64,000 nt of DNA from Cytophagales bacterium (GCA_004294445.1 REAZ01000006.1:79939-143938); one strand, 5' to 3'; positions 27,901 to 37,924 are shown, counted from the first letter of the stretch. Program-made: numbers and translations. Notes: generated from the sequence alone by a model not told the origin.

Positions 27901-30168
27901 ATGGCATTTGATATTGAGATGATTGAAGCTGCCTACGCTCGCATGGGTGATAGGATAGCAAAAGCAAGAAAAGTGTTGGGAAGACCTTTGACGCTTACCG
28001 AGAAAATTTTGTATTCTCATCTTCACGAGGAAATTCCTTCTACACCTTTCACAAGAGGCGAGTCTTACGTGGACTTTGCCCCTGACCGAGTAGCGATGCA
28101 GGACGCAACGGCACAAATGGCTCTTTTGCAATTTATGCAAGCGGGCAAGCCAAAAGTAGCCGTGCCAAGCACAGTTCATTGCGACCACTTGATTTTGGCA
28201 AAAGACGGTGCAAAAAAAGACTTAGAAGTTGCCGTAAATACCAACAAAGAAGTCTATGACTTTCTTGCTTCTGTTTCCAACAAATACGGAATTGGTTTCT
28301 GGAAAGCGGGTGCGGGCATCATTCACCAAGTTGTTTTTGAAAACTATGCCTTCCCAGGGGGAATGATGATAGGCACTGACTCTCACACACCTAATGCAGG
28401 CGGTTTGGGCATGATAGCAATCGGCGTAGGCGGTGCAGATGCAGTGGACGTAATGGCGGGCATGGCTTGGGAATTGAAATTTCCTAAATTGATAGGGATT
28501 CACCTCAAAGGAAAGTTGAGCGGTTGGGCTTCTGCCAAAGACGTAATATTGAAAGTAGCGGGCATCTTGACTGTTTCGGGTGGTACTGACGCTATAGTAG
28601 AATATTTTGGCGAAGGTGCTGATAATATTTCTGCTACAGGCAAAGGAACTATCTGCAACATGGGGGCGGAAATAGGAGCTACTACTTCTCTTTTTGGATA
28701 TGATGACAAAATGAATGAGTATTTGACCTCTACAAGTCGAGGAGATGTTGCAAAATTAGCAGAGAAATACAAAGAGCATTTGAGAGCAGATGCAGAGGTA
28801 TATGCTAATCCTGCTACTTATTTCGACCAACTCATCGAGATTGACTTAGACGAATTAGAGCCGTACATCAACGGACCTTTTACGCCTGACCGCGCATGGA
28901 AATTGTCTGAATTTGCCGATGCAGTCAGAAATAACAACTTCCCTGCACGCTTAGAAGTAGGTCTGATTGGCTCTTGCACCAACTCCTCTTATGAGGACTT
29001 GACTCGTGCCGCATCTTTGGCAAAGCAAGCAATAGATAAAAAATTAAAAGCAAAAGCACAATTTACCATTACCCCAGGCTCCGAAACAGTGCGTTTTACG
29101 GCTGAAAGAGATGGCTTACTGACTATTTTTGACCAAATGGGCGGCGTAGTAATGGCTAATGCCTGCGGTCCCTGCATAGGGCAGTGGTCAAGACACATAG
29201 ACGACCCAAATCGCGCGAACTCTATCATCACCTCTTTTAACAGAAACTTTGCCAAAAGAAATGATGGCTTGGCAGCAACGCACGCTTTTGTAGCTTCGCC
29301 AGAAATTGTAACTGCTTTCGCTATTGCGGGGGATTTGACTTTCAACCCAATGAAAGACACATTGCTCAATGAGGACGGTGTAGCGGTAATGCTCGACGAG
29401 CCAACAGGCTTGCAAGCACCGCCAAAAGGCTATGGCGTAGAAGATGCAGGTTTCCAAGAACCCGCCAAAGACGGCAGCAAGGTATCAGTATTGGTAAGCG
29501 AAACCTCCGACCGCTTGCAACTCTTAGATGCTTTCAAGGTATGGGAAGGCACAGACATCAAAGGCTTGAAATTACTCATCAAAGCCTTCGGGAAGTGTAC
29601 GACCGACCATATTTCTATGGCAGGCCCTTGGCTCAAATATCGTGGACACTTAGATAATATTTCTAATAATATGCTCATAGGTGCAGTAAACGCCTATAAC
29701 AAAGCAACGAACAAAGTGAAAAACCAACTCACAGGCGAGTACAACGAAGTGCCTTTCACCCAACGTGCCTATAAAGCCGCAGGAATTGGCTCGATAGTAG
29801 TAGGTGATGAAAACTATGGTGAAGGCTCATCAAGAGAACACGCCGCTATGGAGCCTCGCTTCCTCGGTGTAAGAGCAATTTTGGTGAAATCCTTTGCGCG
29901 TATTCACGAAACGAACTTGAAAAAACAAGGAATGTTGGCTTTGCGCTTTGTAGATAAAGCAGATTACGACAAAATCCAAGAAGATGACCTCATCGACATC
30001 TTGGGCTTGACGACCTTTGCACCGAACAAAAATCTTACTATCCAACTCACTCACAAAGACGGTAGCGTAGAGAGTTTCGAAGTAAAACACACTTACAACG
30101 AAGCACAAATAGAATGGTTCAAAGCGGGTTCTGCCCTGAATTTGATTAAGATGAAGGAAGGAAAGTAA
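27901..30168 (+). CDS. acn: Aconitate hydratase
   Basis: 755 residues, the length of mitochondrial-type aconitases. It interconverts citrate and isocitrate in the TCA cycle. The [4Fe-4S] ligands are visible: Cys359 in [10 protein letters not shown] and Cys422/Cys425 in CGPCIGQ. Other family marks are [21 protein letters not shown] and the swivel-domain segment [17 protein letters not shown]. The start is preceded by an AT-rich repeat tract and not by a Shine-Dalgarno sequence. An intrinsic terminator follows. Base composition is richer in G+C than in the accessory genes downstream, as expected of a core gene. Confidence 0.97.
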   Translation: MAFDIEMIEAAYARMGDRIAKARKVLGRPLTLTEKILYSHLHEEIPSTPFTRGESYVDFAPDRVAMQDATAQMALLQFMQAGKPKVAVPSTVHCDHLILAKDGAKKDLEVAVNTNKEVYDFLASVSNKYGIGFWKAGAGIIHQVVFENYAFPGGMMIGTDSHTPNAGGLGMIAIGVGGADAVDVMAGMAWELKFPKLIGIHLKGKLSGWASAKDVILKVAGILTVSGGTDAIVEYFGEGADNISATGKGTICNMGAEIGATTSLFGYDDKMNEYLTSTSRGDVAKLAEKYKEHLRADAEVYANPATYFDQLIEIDLDELEPYINGPFTPDRAWKLSEFADAVRNNNFPARLEVGLIGSCTNSSYEDLTRAASLAKQAIDKKLKAKAQFTITPGSETVRFTAERDGLLTIFDQMGGVVMANACGPCIGQWSRHIDDPNRANSIITSFNRNFAKRNDGLAATHAFVASPEIVTAFAIAGDLTFNPMKDTLLNEDGVAVMLDEPTGLQAPPKGYGVEDAGFQEPAKDGSKVSVLVSETSDRLQLLDAFKVWEGTDIKGLKLLIKAFGKCTTDHISMAGPWLKYRGHLDNISNNMLIGAVNAYNKATNKVKNQLTGEYNEVPFTQRAYKAAGIGSIVVGDENYGEGSSREHAAMEPRFLGVRAILVKSFARIHETNLKKQGMLALRFVDKADYDKIQEDDLIDILGLTTFAPNKNLTIQLTHKDGSVESFEVKHTYNEAQIEWFKAGSALNLIKMKEGK

Positions 30169-30195
30169 TAAGAGTACGAGTTTCCAACTCGTAAG

Positions 30196-30236
30196 AAAAA
30201 AGCAGATAGCACTAAAAATGGGTTATCTGCTTTTTT
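30196..30236 (+). terminator. Intrinsic terminator after aconitase
   Basis: A 13-bp stem (aaaaaagcagata / tatctgctttttt) with a U-rich 3' side begins 28 bases after the aconitase stop codon. Confidence 0.8.
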
Positions 30237-30368
30237 TATGCTAAATTCTTGATTATTAAAATTGCGGAATAAGCTATTGGATTTCTAAAAATATTTTATA
30301 GTTTTACCTGTCAAAGTTAAAAAACTATTCATATACAATGAATTGGAAATGCACAAAAATAAAAAACT

Positions 30369-32156
30369 ATGTCAGTACATACAGCAAAACAAATATCATT
30401 AAAAGAATATCTTAAAGAAGCAGACGAAAATAAAGTACAAATTCCTGAATTTCAAAGAGATTTTGTTTGGTCTAAATCAAATATGATAAAGCTTGCTTCT
30501 TCTCTTCTTAAAGGGTATCCAATTGGGAGTTTTTTGTTAATGCAGAATACACAAGAATACTCCAAGAGAGTTATAGAAGGGGTAAATATAAACTCAAATG
30601 TAAATGGTAAGGATTGCTTACTTGTACTTGATGGACAGCAAAGGACAACAACAGCCTATCAAATATTATATGGTAAGGGAGAGTTTCGTTTTTATTTTGA
30701 TTATGGAAAATTCATTGAAATTTTGAAAGACGAGAATATTCAAAGTGCAAAAGATGAAAAATTAGAAACAATTATTGAAGATAGCATAGAAGATTTAATA
30801 ATTGTTTTTGACTTAAAAAACAAAAAACGCCCACAAAGTATTTCAGAGGAACTTTCTAATAAACTATTCCCACTTGATATTATTTTACAAGCACCAAGAG
30901 GGAAAAACTACTCAACATGGTTAGGCGATTATTCCTTTGATAAGGCAGGAGGGAATTCCGCTGAATTTACCTTTCTGAATAATATTTCAAGTATTTTTAC
31001 AGAAAGACTTATTAATAATATTATATCCTACCAAGCAAGTCAAATTATCATTGATGGCTCAACAAGTCCTAATATTGTTTGTACTATTTTTGAAACAATC
31101 AACTCTACTGGTATTAGATTGAGTATCATTGATTTGCTTAATGCTAAGTGTTTCCCAAGTGGCTTTGAATTAAGCAAAGAAATATTAAAAACATTTGAAG
31201 AAAATCCAATTTTCATTGACTTTGACACCGAAGACAAAAATGAGTTTATTGGGTTGTCTATTATAAAAATCATAGGGCTATTATCAAAGAAAAGGTCTTG
31301 TAAGAAGTCTGATTTATTGAGCTTAGATGCACAAACAATAAAGCAAAATTGGGAAAACGCTGTCAATTATCTTGTTAATTTTTTAGAATTTGCCAAAGCT
31401 CATTTTGGAACTATTGGTATCAAATTTTTACCCTACAAAGATATGTTTGTTCCATTAGCTGTAATTATTGGAGACGGTAAGTTCGACAAACAAAATGCCG
31501 ACCATGTTAAGAAAGTGGAAAAATGGTATTGGACTTGTGCTTTTACAGGCTATTTTGATAATGCTACCGAAAGTAAATCTGCATCTACTGTCAAAGAATT
31601 TCTTGGGGATTCAAATAATTTAGGTTGGTTAGATAATGATAATCAAATTCCAACGCTAATCGAGAATAGTAAAATGCTTTACACAAGTGAATTTAATGAG
31701 ATTGATAATGCAGCTTCCCAACAAAGTGCAATTTATAAGGCAATTCTAAATTTGATTATTTTAAATGAAGCGTGTGATTTTCAAGGGAATAAAAAATTAA
31801 TTAAAGATTTAAAAGAGTCAGATTTGCAAGACCACCATATATTTCCAAAAAAATTCCTGGCTTCTCAAAATCCTAAAATAGAGAAAAATGAAGCAAATAC
31901 AATTCTAAATAGAACACTTATTTCTACTATTGCTAATCAAGCTATAAAGGATAAGCAACCAAGCATTTATTTTCAAGATAATCAATTATTTAAAGGAAAC
32001 TTACTCGATGAAAAAGATTTAGCAAGGCATTTTATTAATGAGGAATTTACTAATCAAAAATATGCAAAAGGAAATTTTAGTAAACAAAACTATGATGATT
32101 TTAAAAAGGAACGAAAACGACAAATAATAGAAATTATCAAATCGAAAATAGCTTAG
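30369..32156 (+). CDS. GmrSD-like DUF262/DUF1524 protein (type IV restriction-type nuclease)
   Basis: 595 residues. The N-terminal DUF262 (GmrS-like, ParB-fold NTPase) domain shows IPEFQRDFVWSKSNMIKLASSLLKGYPIGSFLLMQ and the DGQQR motif at residue 88. The C-terminal DUF1524 (GmrD-like, HNH-type) domain shows DHHIFPKKF at 488 and NTILNRTLIS with NQAIKDKQPSIYF after it. GmrSD-type fusions are modification-dependent endonucleases that cut phage DNA with glucosylated hydroxymethylcytosine; related proteins occur in other defence islands. The gene is more AT-rich than its neighbours and lies beside a transposase and its repeats, which suggests acquisition by transfer. Its exact target is unknown. 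Confidence 0.88.
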   Translation: MSVHTAKQISLKEYLKEADENKVQIPEFQRDFVWSKSNMIKLASSLLKGYPIGSFLLMQNTQEYSKRVIEGVNINSNVNGKDCLLVLDGQQRTTTAYQILYGKGEFRFYFDYGKFIEILKDENIQSAKDEKLETIIEDSIEDLIIVFDLKNKKRPQSISEELSNKLFPLDIILQAPRGKNYSTWLGDYSFDKAGGNSAEFTFLNNISSIFTERLINNIISYQASQIIIDGSTSPNIVCTIFETINSTGIRLSIIDLLNAKCFPSGFELSKEILKTFEENPIFIDFDTEDKNEFIGLSIIKIIGLLSKKRSCKKSDLLSLDAQTIKQNWENAVNYLVNFLEFAKAHFGTIGIKFLPYKDMFVPLAVIIGDGKFDKQNADHVKKVEKWYWTCAFTGYFDNATESKSASTVKEFLGDSNNLGWLDNDNQIPTLIENSKMLYTSEFNEIDNAASQQSAIYKAILNLIILNEACDFQGNKKLIKDLKESDLQDHHIFPKKFLASQNPKIEKNEANTILNRTLISTIANQAIKDKQPSIYFQDNQLFKGNLLDEKDLARHFINEEFTNQKYAKGNFSKQNYDDFKKERKRQIIEIIKSKIA

Positions 32157-32159
32157 TTA

Positions 32160-32231
32160 TCTTTCGCCCCTACGGGGCTTTGCTTTAGGCGGATTCTCTT
32201 TTTTCTACAAATATTCCATGCCCAAGGGCAT
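32160..32231 (+). repeat. Two-hairpin REP-like module, copy 1
   Basis: Hairpin A is gcccc-tac-ggggc at 32166-32178. A spacer with ttttctacaaatat follows, then hairpin B atgccc-aa-gggcat at 32218-32231. The same order is found in two further copies around the transposase gene. Confidence 0.75.
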
Positions 32232-32313
32232 TTTTTTGATGTAGTTTTTAGATTTTCTTGACTATATTTTTACTTTCATTCAAGGTGCTTTCACAACATT
32301 AAAAATAACTTTT

Positions 32314-32384
32314 AATCCCGTTAGGGATTATATATTTGTAGAAAAAGCAAATCCCCAACTGCATAAGCCCCGTAGGGGCGAAAC
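32314..32384 (-). repeat. Two-hairpin REP-like module, copy 2 (inverted)
   Basis: This copy is in the opposite orientation to copies 1 and 3. Hairpin A is at 32367-32379 and hairpin B, aatccc-gtta-gggatt, at 32314-32329, with the conserved tctacaaat element between them. Copies 1 and 2 together form a head-to-head pair upstream of the transposase. Confidence 0.75.
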
Positions 32385-32400
32385 TTAAAATATTAATCCT

Positions 32401-32862
32401 ATGGCAAATACATTCACACAAATCTATGTTCAAACTGTGTTTGCAGTACAAAACCGCCAAAGCCTTATTCAGACCAATTGGAAAGCAGATTTGTACAAAT
32501 ACATCACAGGCATTGTAACCAATCAAGGTCATAAACTAATCGCAATCAATGGAATGCCTGACCATGTTCATGTGTTTTTTGGATTAAACCCTAAACAATC
32601 TATCTCAGATTTATTGCAAGACATCAAGGGAAGTTCCTCTAAATGGGTAAACGAAAACAAATTGGTACAAGGAAAATTTGAGTGGCAATCAGGATATGGT
32701 GCATTCTCTTATTCCAGAAACCAAATAGACAAAGTAGTCAAGTACATCGAAAACCAAGAGGAACACCATCAAAAACACACATTTATAGAAGAATATAAGG
32801 AGTTTTTGAAAATATTTGAGATAGAATATGATGAAAGATATATTTTTAAACAAATAGAATAA
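32401..32862 (+). CDS. Y1 (HUH) transposase of IS200/REP-associated type
   Basis: 153 residues, the size of a TnpA/Y1 transposase. The HUH motif is PDHVHVFF near residue 59 and the catalytic Tyr lies in GYGAFSYSRNQIDKVVKYIENQEEHH, where the motif after the Tyr is typical of this Bacteroidota family. Such enzymes cut and rejoin single-stranded DNA at hairpin ends. No TnpB or accessory gene is linked. Because the flanking DNA carries three copies of a two-hairpin module rather than simple terminal ends, a REP-associated (domesticated) transposase is a likely interpretation, but a mobile IS200-like element is not excluded. Confidence 0.9.
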   Translation: MANTFTQIYVQTVFAVQNRQSLIQTNWKADLYKYITGIVTNQGHKLIAINGMPDHVHVFFGLNPKQSISDLLQDIKGSSSKWVNENKLVQGKFEWQSGYGAFSYSRNQIDKVVKYIENQEEHHQKHTFIEEYKEFLKIFEIEYDERYIFKQIE

Positions 32863-32864
32863 GG

Positions 32865-32931
32865 TTGCGCCCCTACGGGGCTTTTTTTGTGGTCTTTCTC
32901 TTTTCTACAAAGATTTCATGCCTAACGGCAT
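32865..32931 (+). repeat. Two-hairpin REP-like module, copy 3
   Basis: Hairpin A is at 32869-32881, seven bases after the transposase stop, and hairpin B, atgcc-taac-ggcat, is at 32918-32931. The conserved cttttctacaaa element is between them. The first hairpin with its T run could also terminate the transposase transcript. Confidence 0.75.
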
Positions 32932-33020
32932 TTTAAAATTTTGATGCGGAAAACCTAAAACCTTTCCTTTTGTTGCTTTCCTTTTGCCGTTGTTTATATC
33001 CCACAAACGACATACTGAAA

Positions 33021-34712
33021 TTATTGGGGATTGAACTCCACCAAATACACCTTATTTGTTGCCTGCAAACGAGTAGCAGGGTTCAGAAACAGAGGCGTAA
33101 GCTGTGTAACGTGGTACTTATCAAAGGAATTAAGAATTTTGACGAGTCCATATTTTTGTATCTCTGCAAATCCTTGCTGGTCTAAGTAAACCCAAGCCGT
33201 TTCTTTACCTATTTTCCCGACCAATTCTTCTGTTTCATAAAAGAAAGGTTGGATATTTCCGCTATAAAAATCAACGGTATGAATAAAAATATCTTTCCCA
33301 TCACCGCTTAGGCGATGCAATGCAAAAAATCTATTCTGAGGAAAATCTTTTTGGGTTTGCAAGTATTTTCCCAATACGCTCCCCGTCTGATACGCAAACA
33401 AAGAAGGATAAAAATGAATATTAAGAATGAAAAACACGCCAATAATTGTAACTGCTGAAGGCAAAATAAGTCGCTGAAATCTCGTATTTCCACTGAAACC
33501 CAAATAGAAAGTAAGGATAAATAAAGCAATGATTATCAGCCAAATAAGTATATTTTCCAAAGGGAAAACCCAGCCTATGAAGAGAAAACCTATCAGCCAA
33601 ACGACTACTACATTTGCCCACTGAACTCCAAAAGCAATTTTAAGCAAAGTTTTATACGAAGGGTTTTTCAGCAGTACATAGACGTACCTCGCCGTAAATA
33701 TAGAACTCAAAGGAATGATAATATTGATATAGTGCGGTAGCTTGTACTGAGAAGTAGAAAGTGCTATAAAAGGTAAAATAAAGCCGCCTAAAGTTAGGTA
33801 TTCGGGAAGCCCTGTTTTAGTAAATGCCTGTTTTACAAGGTCATAAAAAGCAAAAAACACTAAAAGTCCCCAAGGCAATACTGTCCAAATATAAGTGTGA
33901 ACAAAGAAAAAGGGGTCGGAGTCGTCCTGCCAAACATTTTCACCCGTGAGCCTACCAAAACTTTGCTTCCAAAAGAAAAAGTACAAGCCCGAAGTATTTT
34001 TCTCTCCTTCCATTACCTTTTCGGGGTGCATATCAAACTGCTGATAAAGCCCAAAGCACATAGGTAGCAATACGATTGCTACTATCCCCAAGCCTACCAG
34101 CCACTGCCAACGAAAAATAAGTGCGTATTTTTTTGCCAAAAGAAAATGCGTGCCAAAAGCAAGTGCGGGAAGCATCAGCCCAATAGGACCCTTGGCGAGC
34201 ATCGCCAAGCCGATACCGATAAAGCCTAAAAACAAATTTTTCCATTTTTCAGATGTAATGTACTCGGCTATCTGCCAAATAGCAAAAATAGCCCAGCCCA
34301 TAAGCATCGTATCAGTGCGAACGTCATGGTTCATGAGGAATACACTAAAAGACGAGGCACACATCAGAGCAGCTAAATAAGCCACTTTTTCATGATAAAA
34401 TAATTTTGCCAAACGGTAGGTAGCGTAAATGCCGAGCAAGCAAACCAAGACAGGCACAATCCGATAAGTGAAGTTGCTCACCCATAAAAACTTGAAAACC
34501 AGTGCTGAAACCCAAAAAAGCAAGGGCGGCTTGTCCAAATAATCTTCTCCTCGATGCAGCACTTCTAAATAGCTCTCATTTTTCATCATTTCCAAAGAGA
34601 TGGAGGCGTATTGGGCGGCATCTATATCCATGATGTCCAAGAACATACCTACAAAGTACACCAAGCAGATGCCTATCAGAGGAAGATATATTTTGAGATG
34701 TTGGAGTTTCAT
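33021..34712 (-). CDS. ArnT/PMT-like membrane glycosyltransferase (GT39 family)
   Basis: 563 residues with about twelve membrane helices. The first loop carries the DxD-like acidic pair of GT-C enzymes (MDIDAAQYASISLEMM) followed by HRGEDYLDKPPLLFW, the signature of the ArnT/dolichyl-phosphate-mannose transferase group. These enzymes move a sugar from a lipid-phosphate donor to lipid A, protein or another acceptor on the outer face of the inner membrane. The C-terminal part is a soluble domain. Acceptor and sugar are unknown. It follows ribF on the same strand by 88 bases. Confidence 0.88.
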   Translation of the reverse strand: MKLQHLKIYLPLIGICLVYFVGMFLDIMDIDAAQYASISLEMMKNESYLEVLHRGEDYLDKPPLLFWVSALVFKFLWVSNFTYRIVPVLVCLLGIYATYRLAKLFYHEKVAYLAALMCASSFSVFLMNHDVRTDTMLMGWAIFAIWQIAEYITSEKWKNLFLGFIGIGLAMLAKGPIGLMLPALAFGTHFLLAKKYALIFRWQWLVGLGIVAIVLLPMCFGLYQQFDMHPEKVMEGEKNTSGLYFFFWKQSFGRLTGENVWQDDSDPFFFVHTYIWTVLPWGLLVFFAFYDLVKQAFTKTGLPEYLTLGGFILPFIALSTSQYKLPHYINIIIPLSSIFTARYVYVLLKNPSYKTLLKIAFGVQWANVVVVWLIGFLFIGWVFPLENILIWLIIIALFILTFYLGFSGNTRFQRLILPSAVTIIGVFFILNIHFYPSLFAYQTGSVLGKYLQTQKDFPQNRFFALHRLSGDGKDIFIHTVDFYSGNIQPFFYETEELVGKIGKETAWVYLDQQGFAEIQKYGLVKILNSFDKYHVTQLTPLFLNPATRLQATNKVYLVEFNPQ

Positions 34713-34800
34713 TTTTATTCTTGTGTGTTGTTTTTAATACCAATTTATAATAACGCCTTTCTAACTACCGAATATACACTTTTTATTAAAAAAAAACGAC

Positions 34801-35766
34801 TTAACTCCCCAGCCGCATCAATACATTTTCTTTGTCAATCCCTAACTGCATCTTCATTTCTTCTATCCCACTGAATTTCATTTCTTTGCGAATAAGGGCT
34901 ACAAACTCTATGGTCAGATTTTGTTCATAAATATCTTTGTCGAAGTCAAAAATATTAACTTCGATGCTTCGCTGTAAATCCTCGCCGAGCGTAGTGCGTG
35001 TGCCTATATACAACATTCCTTTGTAAACGAGCGAATTGTGGATTACGCTGACCGCATAAATGCCATCAGAAGGGATAAGTTTGTGCTTATCAGCTACCTC
35101 CAAATTTGCCGTTGGGTAGTCTATAGTCCTGCCTATCTGATTTCCCCTCACTACTTTGCCCGTAAGTGTATAAAAATGTCCCAAATATTCTTTAGCAATT
35201 TCTACATTGCCGTTGTCGAGGGCGTTACGGATTTTAGTACTACTAATTCCTACATTATCAATGTCTTGTCTTGGTATTTCTTCTATTCCAAAAGGATATA
35301 AATGCTGGTTTTGGTGCAGATATTCGAAACTTCCTTCCCGATTTTTGCCAAAGCGGTGGTCATAGCCAATCACTAACTTCTTAGTATTCAGCTTATTAAT
35401 CAGAATTTCTTGAATAAAATCCGCAGAACTCATTTGCGAAAAAGTCTTGCTAAAAGGAATGATTAATAAATGGTCTATCTGATACTTTTCCATGAGGGCT
35501 ATTTTCTCCTCAAGCGTAGAGAGCAGATGTAGGTCTGTTTGCTCAGGGAAAAGCACCAAACGCGGGTGTGGGTGGTAGGTAATCACCACATTTTCTGCAT
35601 ATTGACTTTCATTTTTTTTCTCAGAAAGTGTAACCTCCCGCAAGCGATTCAGGATTTTCTGATGCCCGATATGCACCCCATCAAATGTACCACTTGTAAC
35701 CACTGTGTAGGGAAGTTGTGGAATCCCACTTATTTGTATATCTTCAAATCCGTAGTGTACTTGCAT
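34801..35766 (-). CDS. ribF: Bifunctional riboflavin kinase / FAD synthetase
   Basis: 321 residues. The N-terminal FAD synthetase (nucleotidylyl transferase) domain has VVTSGTFDGVHIGHQKIL and later DHRFGKNREGSFEYL. The C-terminal riboflavin kinase domain has GKVVRGNQIGRTIDYPTANLEV with the PTAN motif that binds magnesium and ATP, and IEVNIFDFDKDIYEQNLTIEFV. The enzyme makes FMN and then FAD in the cytoplasm. It reads in the same direction as the porin-like gene upstream and the glycosyltransferase downstream. Confidence 0.96.
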   Translation of the reverse strand: MQVHYGFEDIQISGIPQLPYTVVTSGTFDGVHIGHQKILNRLREVTLSEKKNESQYAENVVITYHPHPRLVLFPEQTDLHLLSTLEEKIALMEKYQIDHLLIIPFSKTFSQMSSADFIQEILINKLNTKKLVIGYDHRFGKNREGSFEYLHQNQHLYPFGIEEIPRQDIDNVGISSTKIRNALDNGNVEIAKEYLGHFYTLTGKVVRGNQIGRTIDYPTANLEVADKHKLIPSDGIYAVSVIHNSLVYKGMLYIGTRTTLGEDLQRSIEVNIFDFDKDIYEQNLTIEFVALIRKEMKFSGIEEMKMQLGIDKENVLMRLGS

Positions 35767-35795
35767 TAGGGCTATTTATAGATTGGTCAAAGTGA

Positions 35796-35829
35796 AGAGA
35801 TGTAATCTTTGAAAAAAGATTACATCTCT
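35796..35829. terminator. Inverted repeat between the porin-like gene and ribF
   Basis: A perfect 14-bp stem (agagatgtaatctt / aagattacatctct) with a 6-base loop lies just after the porin-like gene. It lacks a strong T run on the minus strand, so its role as terminator is uncertain. Confidence 0.45.
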
Positions 35830-35838
35830 GAAAAAAGA

Positions 35839-36492
35839 TTAAAAATAATAACCAATATCAAAAGACAAATAACTTGCTTTGATACGTCCGTCTGTGCCAT
35901 TGATTTTGTCTGTAACCAAAAAAAGCGGTTGGTTAAAGCGAATACCCAAGTCTATAGTACCAGCGTCTTTCAAACTCCATTCTACGCCCGCCCCTACTAT
36001 AAAGTCGGGAACAATTTTATAATACCCGTCACTTTTCTTAGTAGATGTTGTTGTGCCACTGATAGTTACATCTGTTTTGGAAGAAGCAAGAATATTAAAC
36101 GAACCACCGAAAATACCTCTTATTCTGATGCCACTTGCTATTTCGTTGGTTCTCATGTGCAAGGCAACAGGGATTTCTACAGTGGTCAGATTAGTTTTAG
36201 TAGTTTGCTTTGGCGTAGAAGCAGGGTAGGCAACCTCGTACTCATAGCCTTTGGAAACAATGTTTAACCCAGAGTGCAGACCAAATTTTTCAGTAAACTG
36301 ATAAGTAGCCATCAAGCCGCCTGCAAAGCCAACTTTCGAGCTTTTTGTCAGCCCATTAATGGTGTTTTTGTCTTTGTCGGAGATGGCAGCCATCGAAATA
36401 ATAGGGCTAAGACGCAAACCAAAGCGAAACTCTTGAGCTGCGGCAAACTTAGCAATGATGAGGAATACAACAATAAATGCGATTTTTTTCAT
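35839..36492 (-). CDS. Porin-like outer-membrane beta-barrel protein (PorT/OMP_b-brl type)
   Basis: 217 residues with a signal peptide (MKKIAFIVVFLIIAKFAAA). Alternating amphipathic strands (FGLRLSPIISMAAIS, VGFAGGLMATYQFTEKFGLHSGLNIVSKGYEYE, ...) and an aromatic C-terminus (SFDIGYYF) are typical of eight-stranded Bacteroidota barrels. There is no sign of a large plug or TonB box. The function is unknown; family members range from adhesins to secretion accessory proteins. Confidence 0.88.
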   Translation of the reverse strand: MKKIAFIVVFLIIAKFAAAQEFRFGLRLSPIISMAAISDKDKNTINGLTKSSKVGFAGGLMATYQFTEKFGLHSGLNIVSKGYEYEVAYPASTPKQTTKTNLTTVEIPVALHMRTNEIASGIRIRGIFGGSFNILASSKTDVTISGTTTSTKKSDGYYKIVPDFIVGAGVEWSLKDAGTIDLGIRFNQPLFLVTDKINGTDGRIKASYLSFDIGYYF

Positions 36493-36691
36493 ATTGATAA
36501 TATTAAATGTTTATAAGTTAAAAGTTAATTAAATTGCTCATTATTAGCGGGAGAACTTGCTCTGTTCAATTAGAGAACGTTCATTATTTGAATACAAATA
36601 AACTAATTTTCAGCAAACCTTTTAATGAATTTAGAACTTGTTAAAGATACAAAATTAGAATTTAATTTGAGAAAACTAAAAAAAACAATAT

Positions 36692-37750
36692 TTACCCAAT
36701 TTCTATCACTACATCATCAGTGAGCGGGTGCGAAACGCAAGCAAGTATGTAGCCGTCTTTTATCTCTAATGCTGACAAGCCCTCGTCTTCGTCCATCTTG
36801 ATTTCACCCGATTTTCTACGCCCCCTGCAAGCCGTACAAAGTCCACTTTGGCACGAATAGGGCATATCTAAGCCCGCATCTAAGCCTGCTTCCAAAATTG
36901 TTTTTTTATCGCTTACTTTCACTCTATATTCCTCATTATCAAGAAGAATAGTGATTTCTCTTTCAGTGCTACTTCCTCCTTTTTTGGCTTCTTCTTTAGC
37001 TTCGGAGGAAGCACTGCTGATAAAGCTCTCGTGGTGAATACGCTCTTTGGGAACTTGCAGATTTTTAAGGGCATTTTCTACCTCTTTAGTCATGCCTTCG
37101 GGTCCGCAGATAAAATATTCTGTTTTGTCTTTGTCAAATTTAGGTAGCAAGTTTAACACATTGATTGCGATAGTTTTGTCTATTCTTCCTTTGTAACCCA
37201 CCCAATCGTTTTCTGCCTGACTTAGCACATGAACAACGTTAAAGCGTTCCCCGTATTTTTTTTGCATCTCCTCTATTTTGCTTTTGAAAATAATAGTATT
37301 CGAATTTCTATTTCCATAGACAAGCGAAACTATACTTTTTGGCTCGAATGCTAAGATGCTTTTTGCTATAGACATAAGGGGCGTAATACCACTTCCCGCT
37401 CCAAAAAGAACAATATGGCGAGCTAAATTTTTATCGGGTTCTACAAAAAAGTTGCCCATTGGCTCTATGATTTCCATCTTGTCATCTACCTTCAGGTGGT
37501 CATTCACATAGTTGGAAACTAATCCATTTTCTACCCTTTTGATGGTGATAGAAAGCGTTTCATCTATATTGGGTGCGCTACTTAGCGAATATGCCCGCCT
37601 TACGCTTTTACCCTCAATAGGTACTACTACCGTAAGAAACTGCCCCGCTTTGTATTTTATTTTGCTAAACAAAGGCTGTTTCAGATGTACGGTAATGGTG
37701 TCGAGAGTTTCTTTTGTTATATCTTTAACTTTAAGTGTATGAAATTTCAT
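36692..37750 (-). CDS. Ferredoxin-NADP reductase-like protein with C-terminal 2Fe-2S domain (PaaE-like)
   Basis: 352 residues from the ATG at 37750; the frame extends to 37804, but the earlier 18 residues do not fit the family. Domain order: FAD-binding barrel (RRAYSLSSAPNIDETLSITIKRV), NAD(P)-binding Rossmann part (ARHIVLFGAGSGITPLMSIAKSIL, YFICGPEGMTKEVENAL), and a plant-type 2Fe-2S domain with Cys in PYSCQSGLCTACRGRRKSG and the fourth in ILACVSHP. This is the architecture of PaaE and related oxygenase reductases. No oxygenase subunit genes are adjacent, so it may serve another electron acceptor such as a desaturase. Confidence 0.92.
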   Translation of the reverse strand: MKFHTLKVKDITKETLDTITVHLKQPLFSKIKYKAGQFLTVVVPIEGKSVRRAYSLSSAPNIDETLSITIKRVENGLVSNYVNDHLKVDDKMEIIEPMGNFFVEPDKNLARHIVLFGAGSGITPLMSIAKSILAFEPKSIVSLVYGNRNSNTIIFKSKIEEMQKKYGERFNVVHVLSQAENDWVGYKGRIDKTIAINVLNLLPKFDKDKTEYFICGPEGMTKEVENALKNLQVPKERIHHESFISSASSEAKEEAKKGGSSTEREITILLDNEEYRVKVSDKKTILEAGLDAGLDMPYSCQSGLCTACRGRRKSGEIKMDEDEGLSALEIKDGYILACVSHPLTDDVVIEIG

Positions 37751-37924
37751 TAGTAAACAATGAGTTATAAATTTATTAGTAAAAAGTTTCGCAAATTTAC
37801 GCACAAAATCTGTGAAATAAACAAAGCATCGGAAAAAAACAAAATGATGCTAAAAATGATTATTTTTGATATTTAGACTTTACTTTTGGTTTTTACTTAA
37901 AATAAATACAAATAAAATAAATTT

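Larger units (their letters stand above)
32160..32931 (+). mobile_element. IS200/REPtron-like unit (transposase plus flanking hairpin modules)
   Basis: The unit is made of two inverted hairpin modules upstream, the Y1 transposase gene and a third module downstream (32865-32931). The outer modules are in the same orientation, as for the left and right ends of HUH elements. The precise cleavage sites cannot be placed from one copy. Confidence 0.6.

Noticed and set aside
27883..28188. Open frames antisense to aconitase, and similar long antisense frames in uvrA and hppA
   Set aside because: They are mirror frames of strongly conserved genes and have no recognisable domain or start signal.
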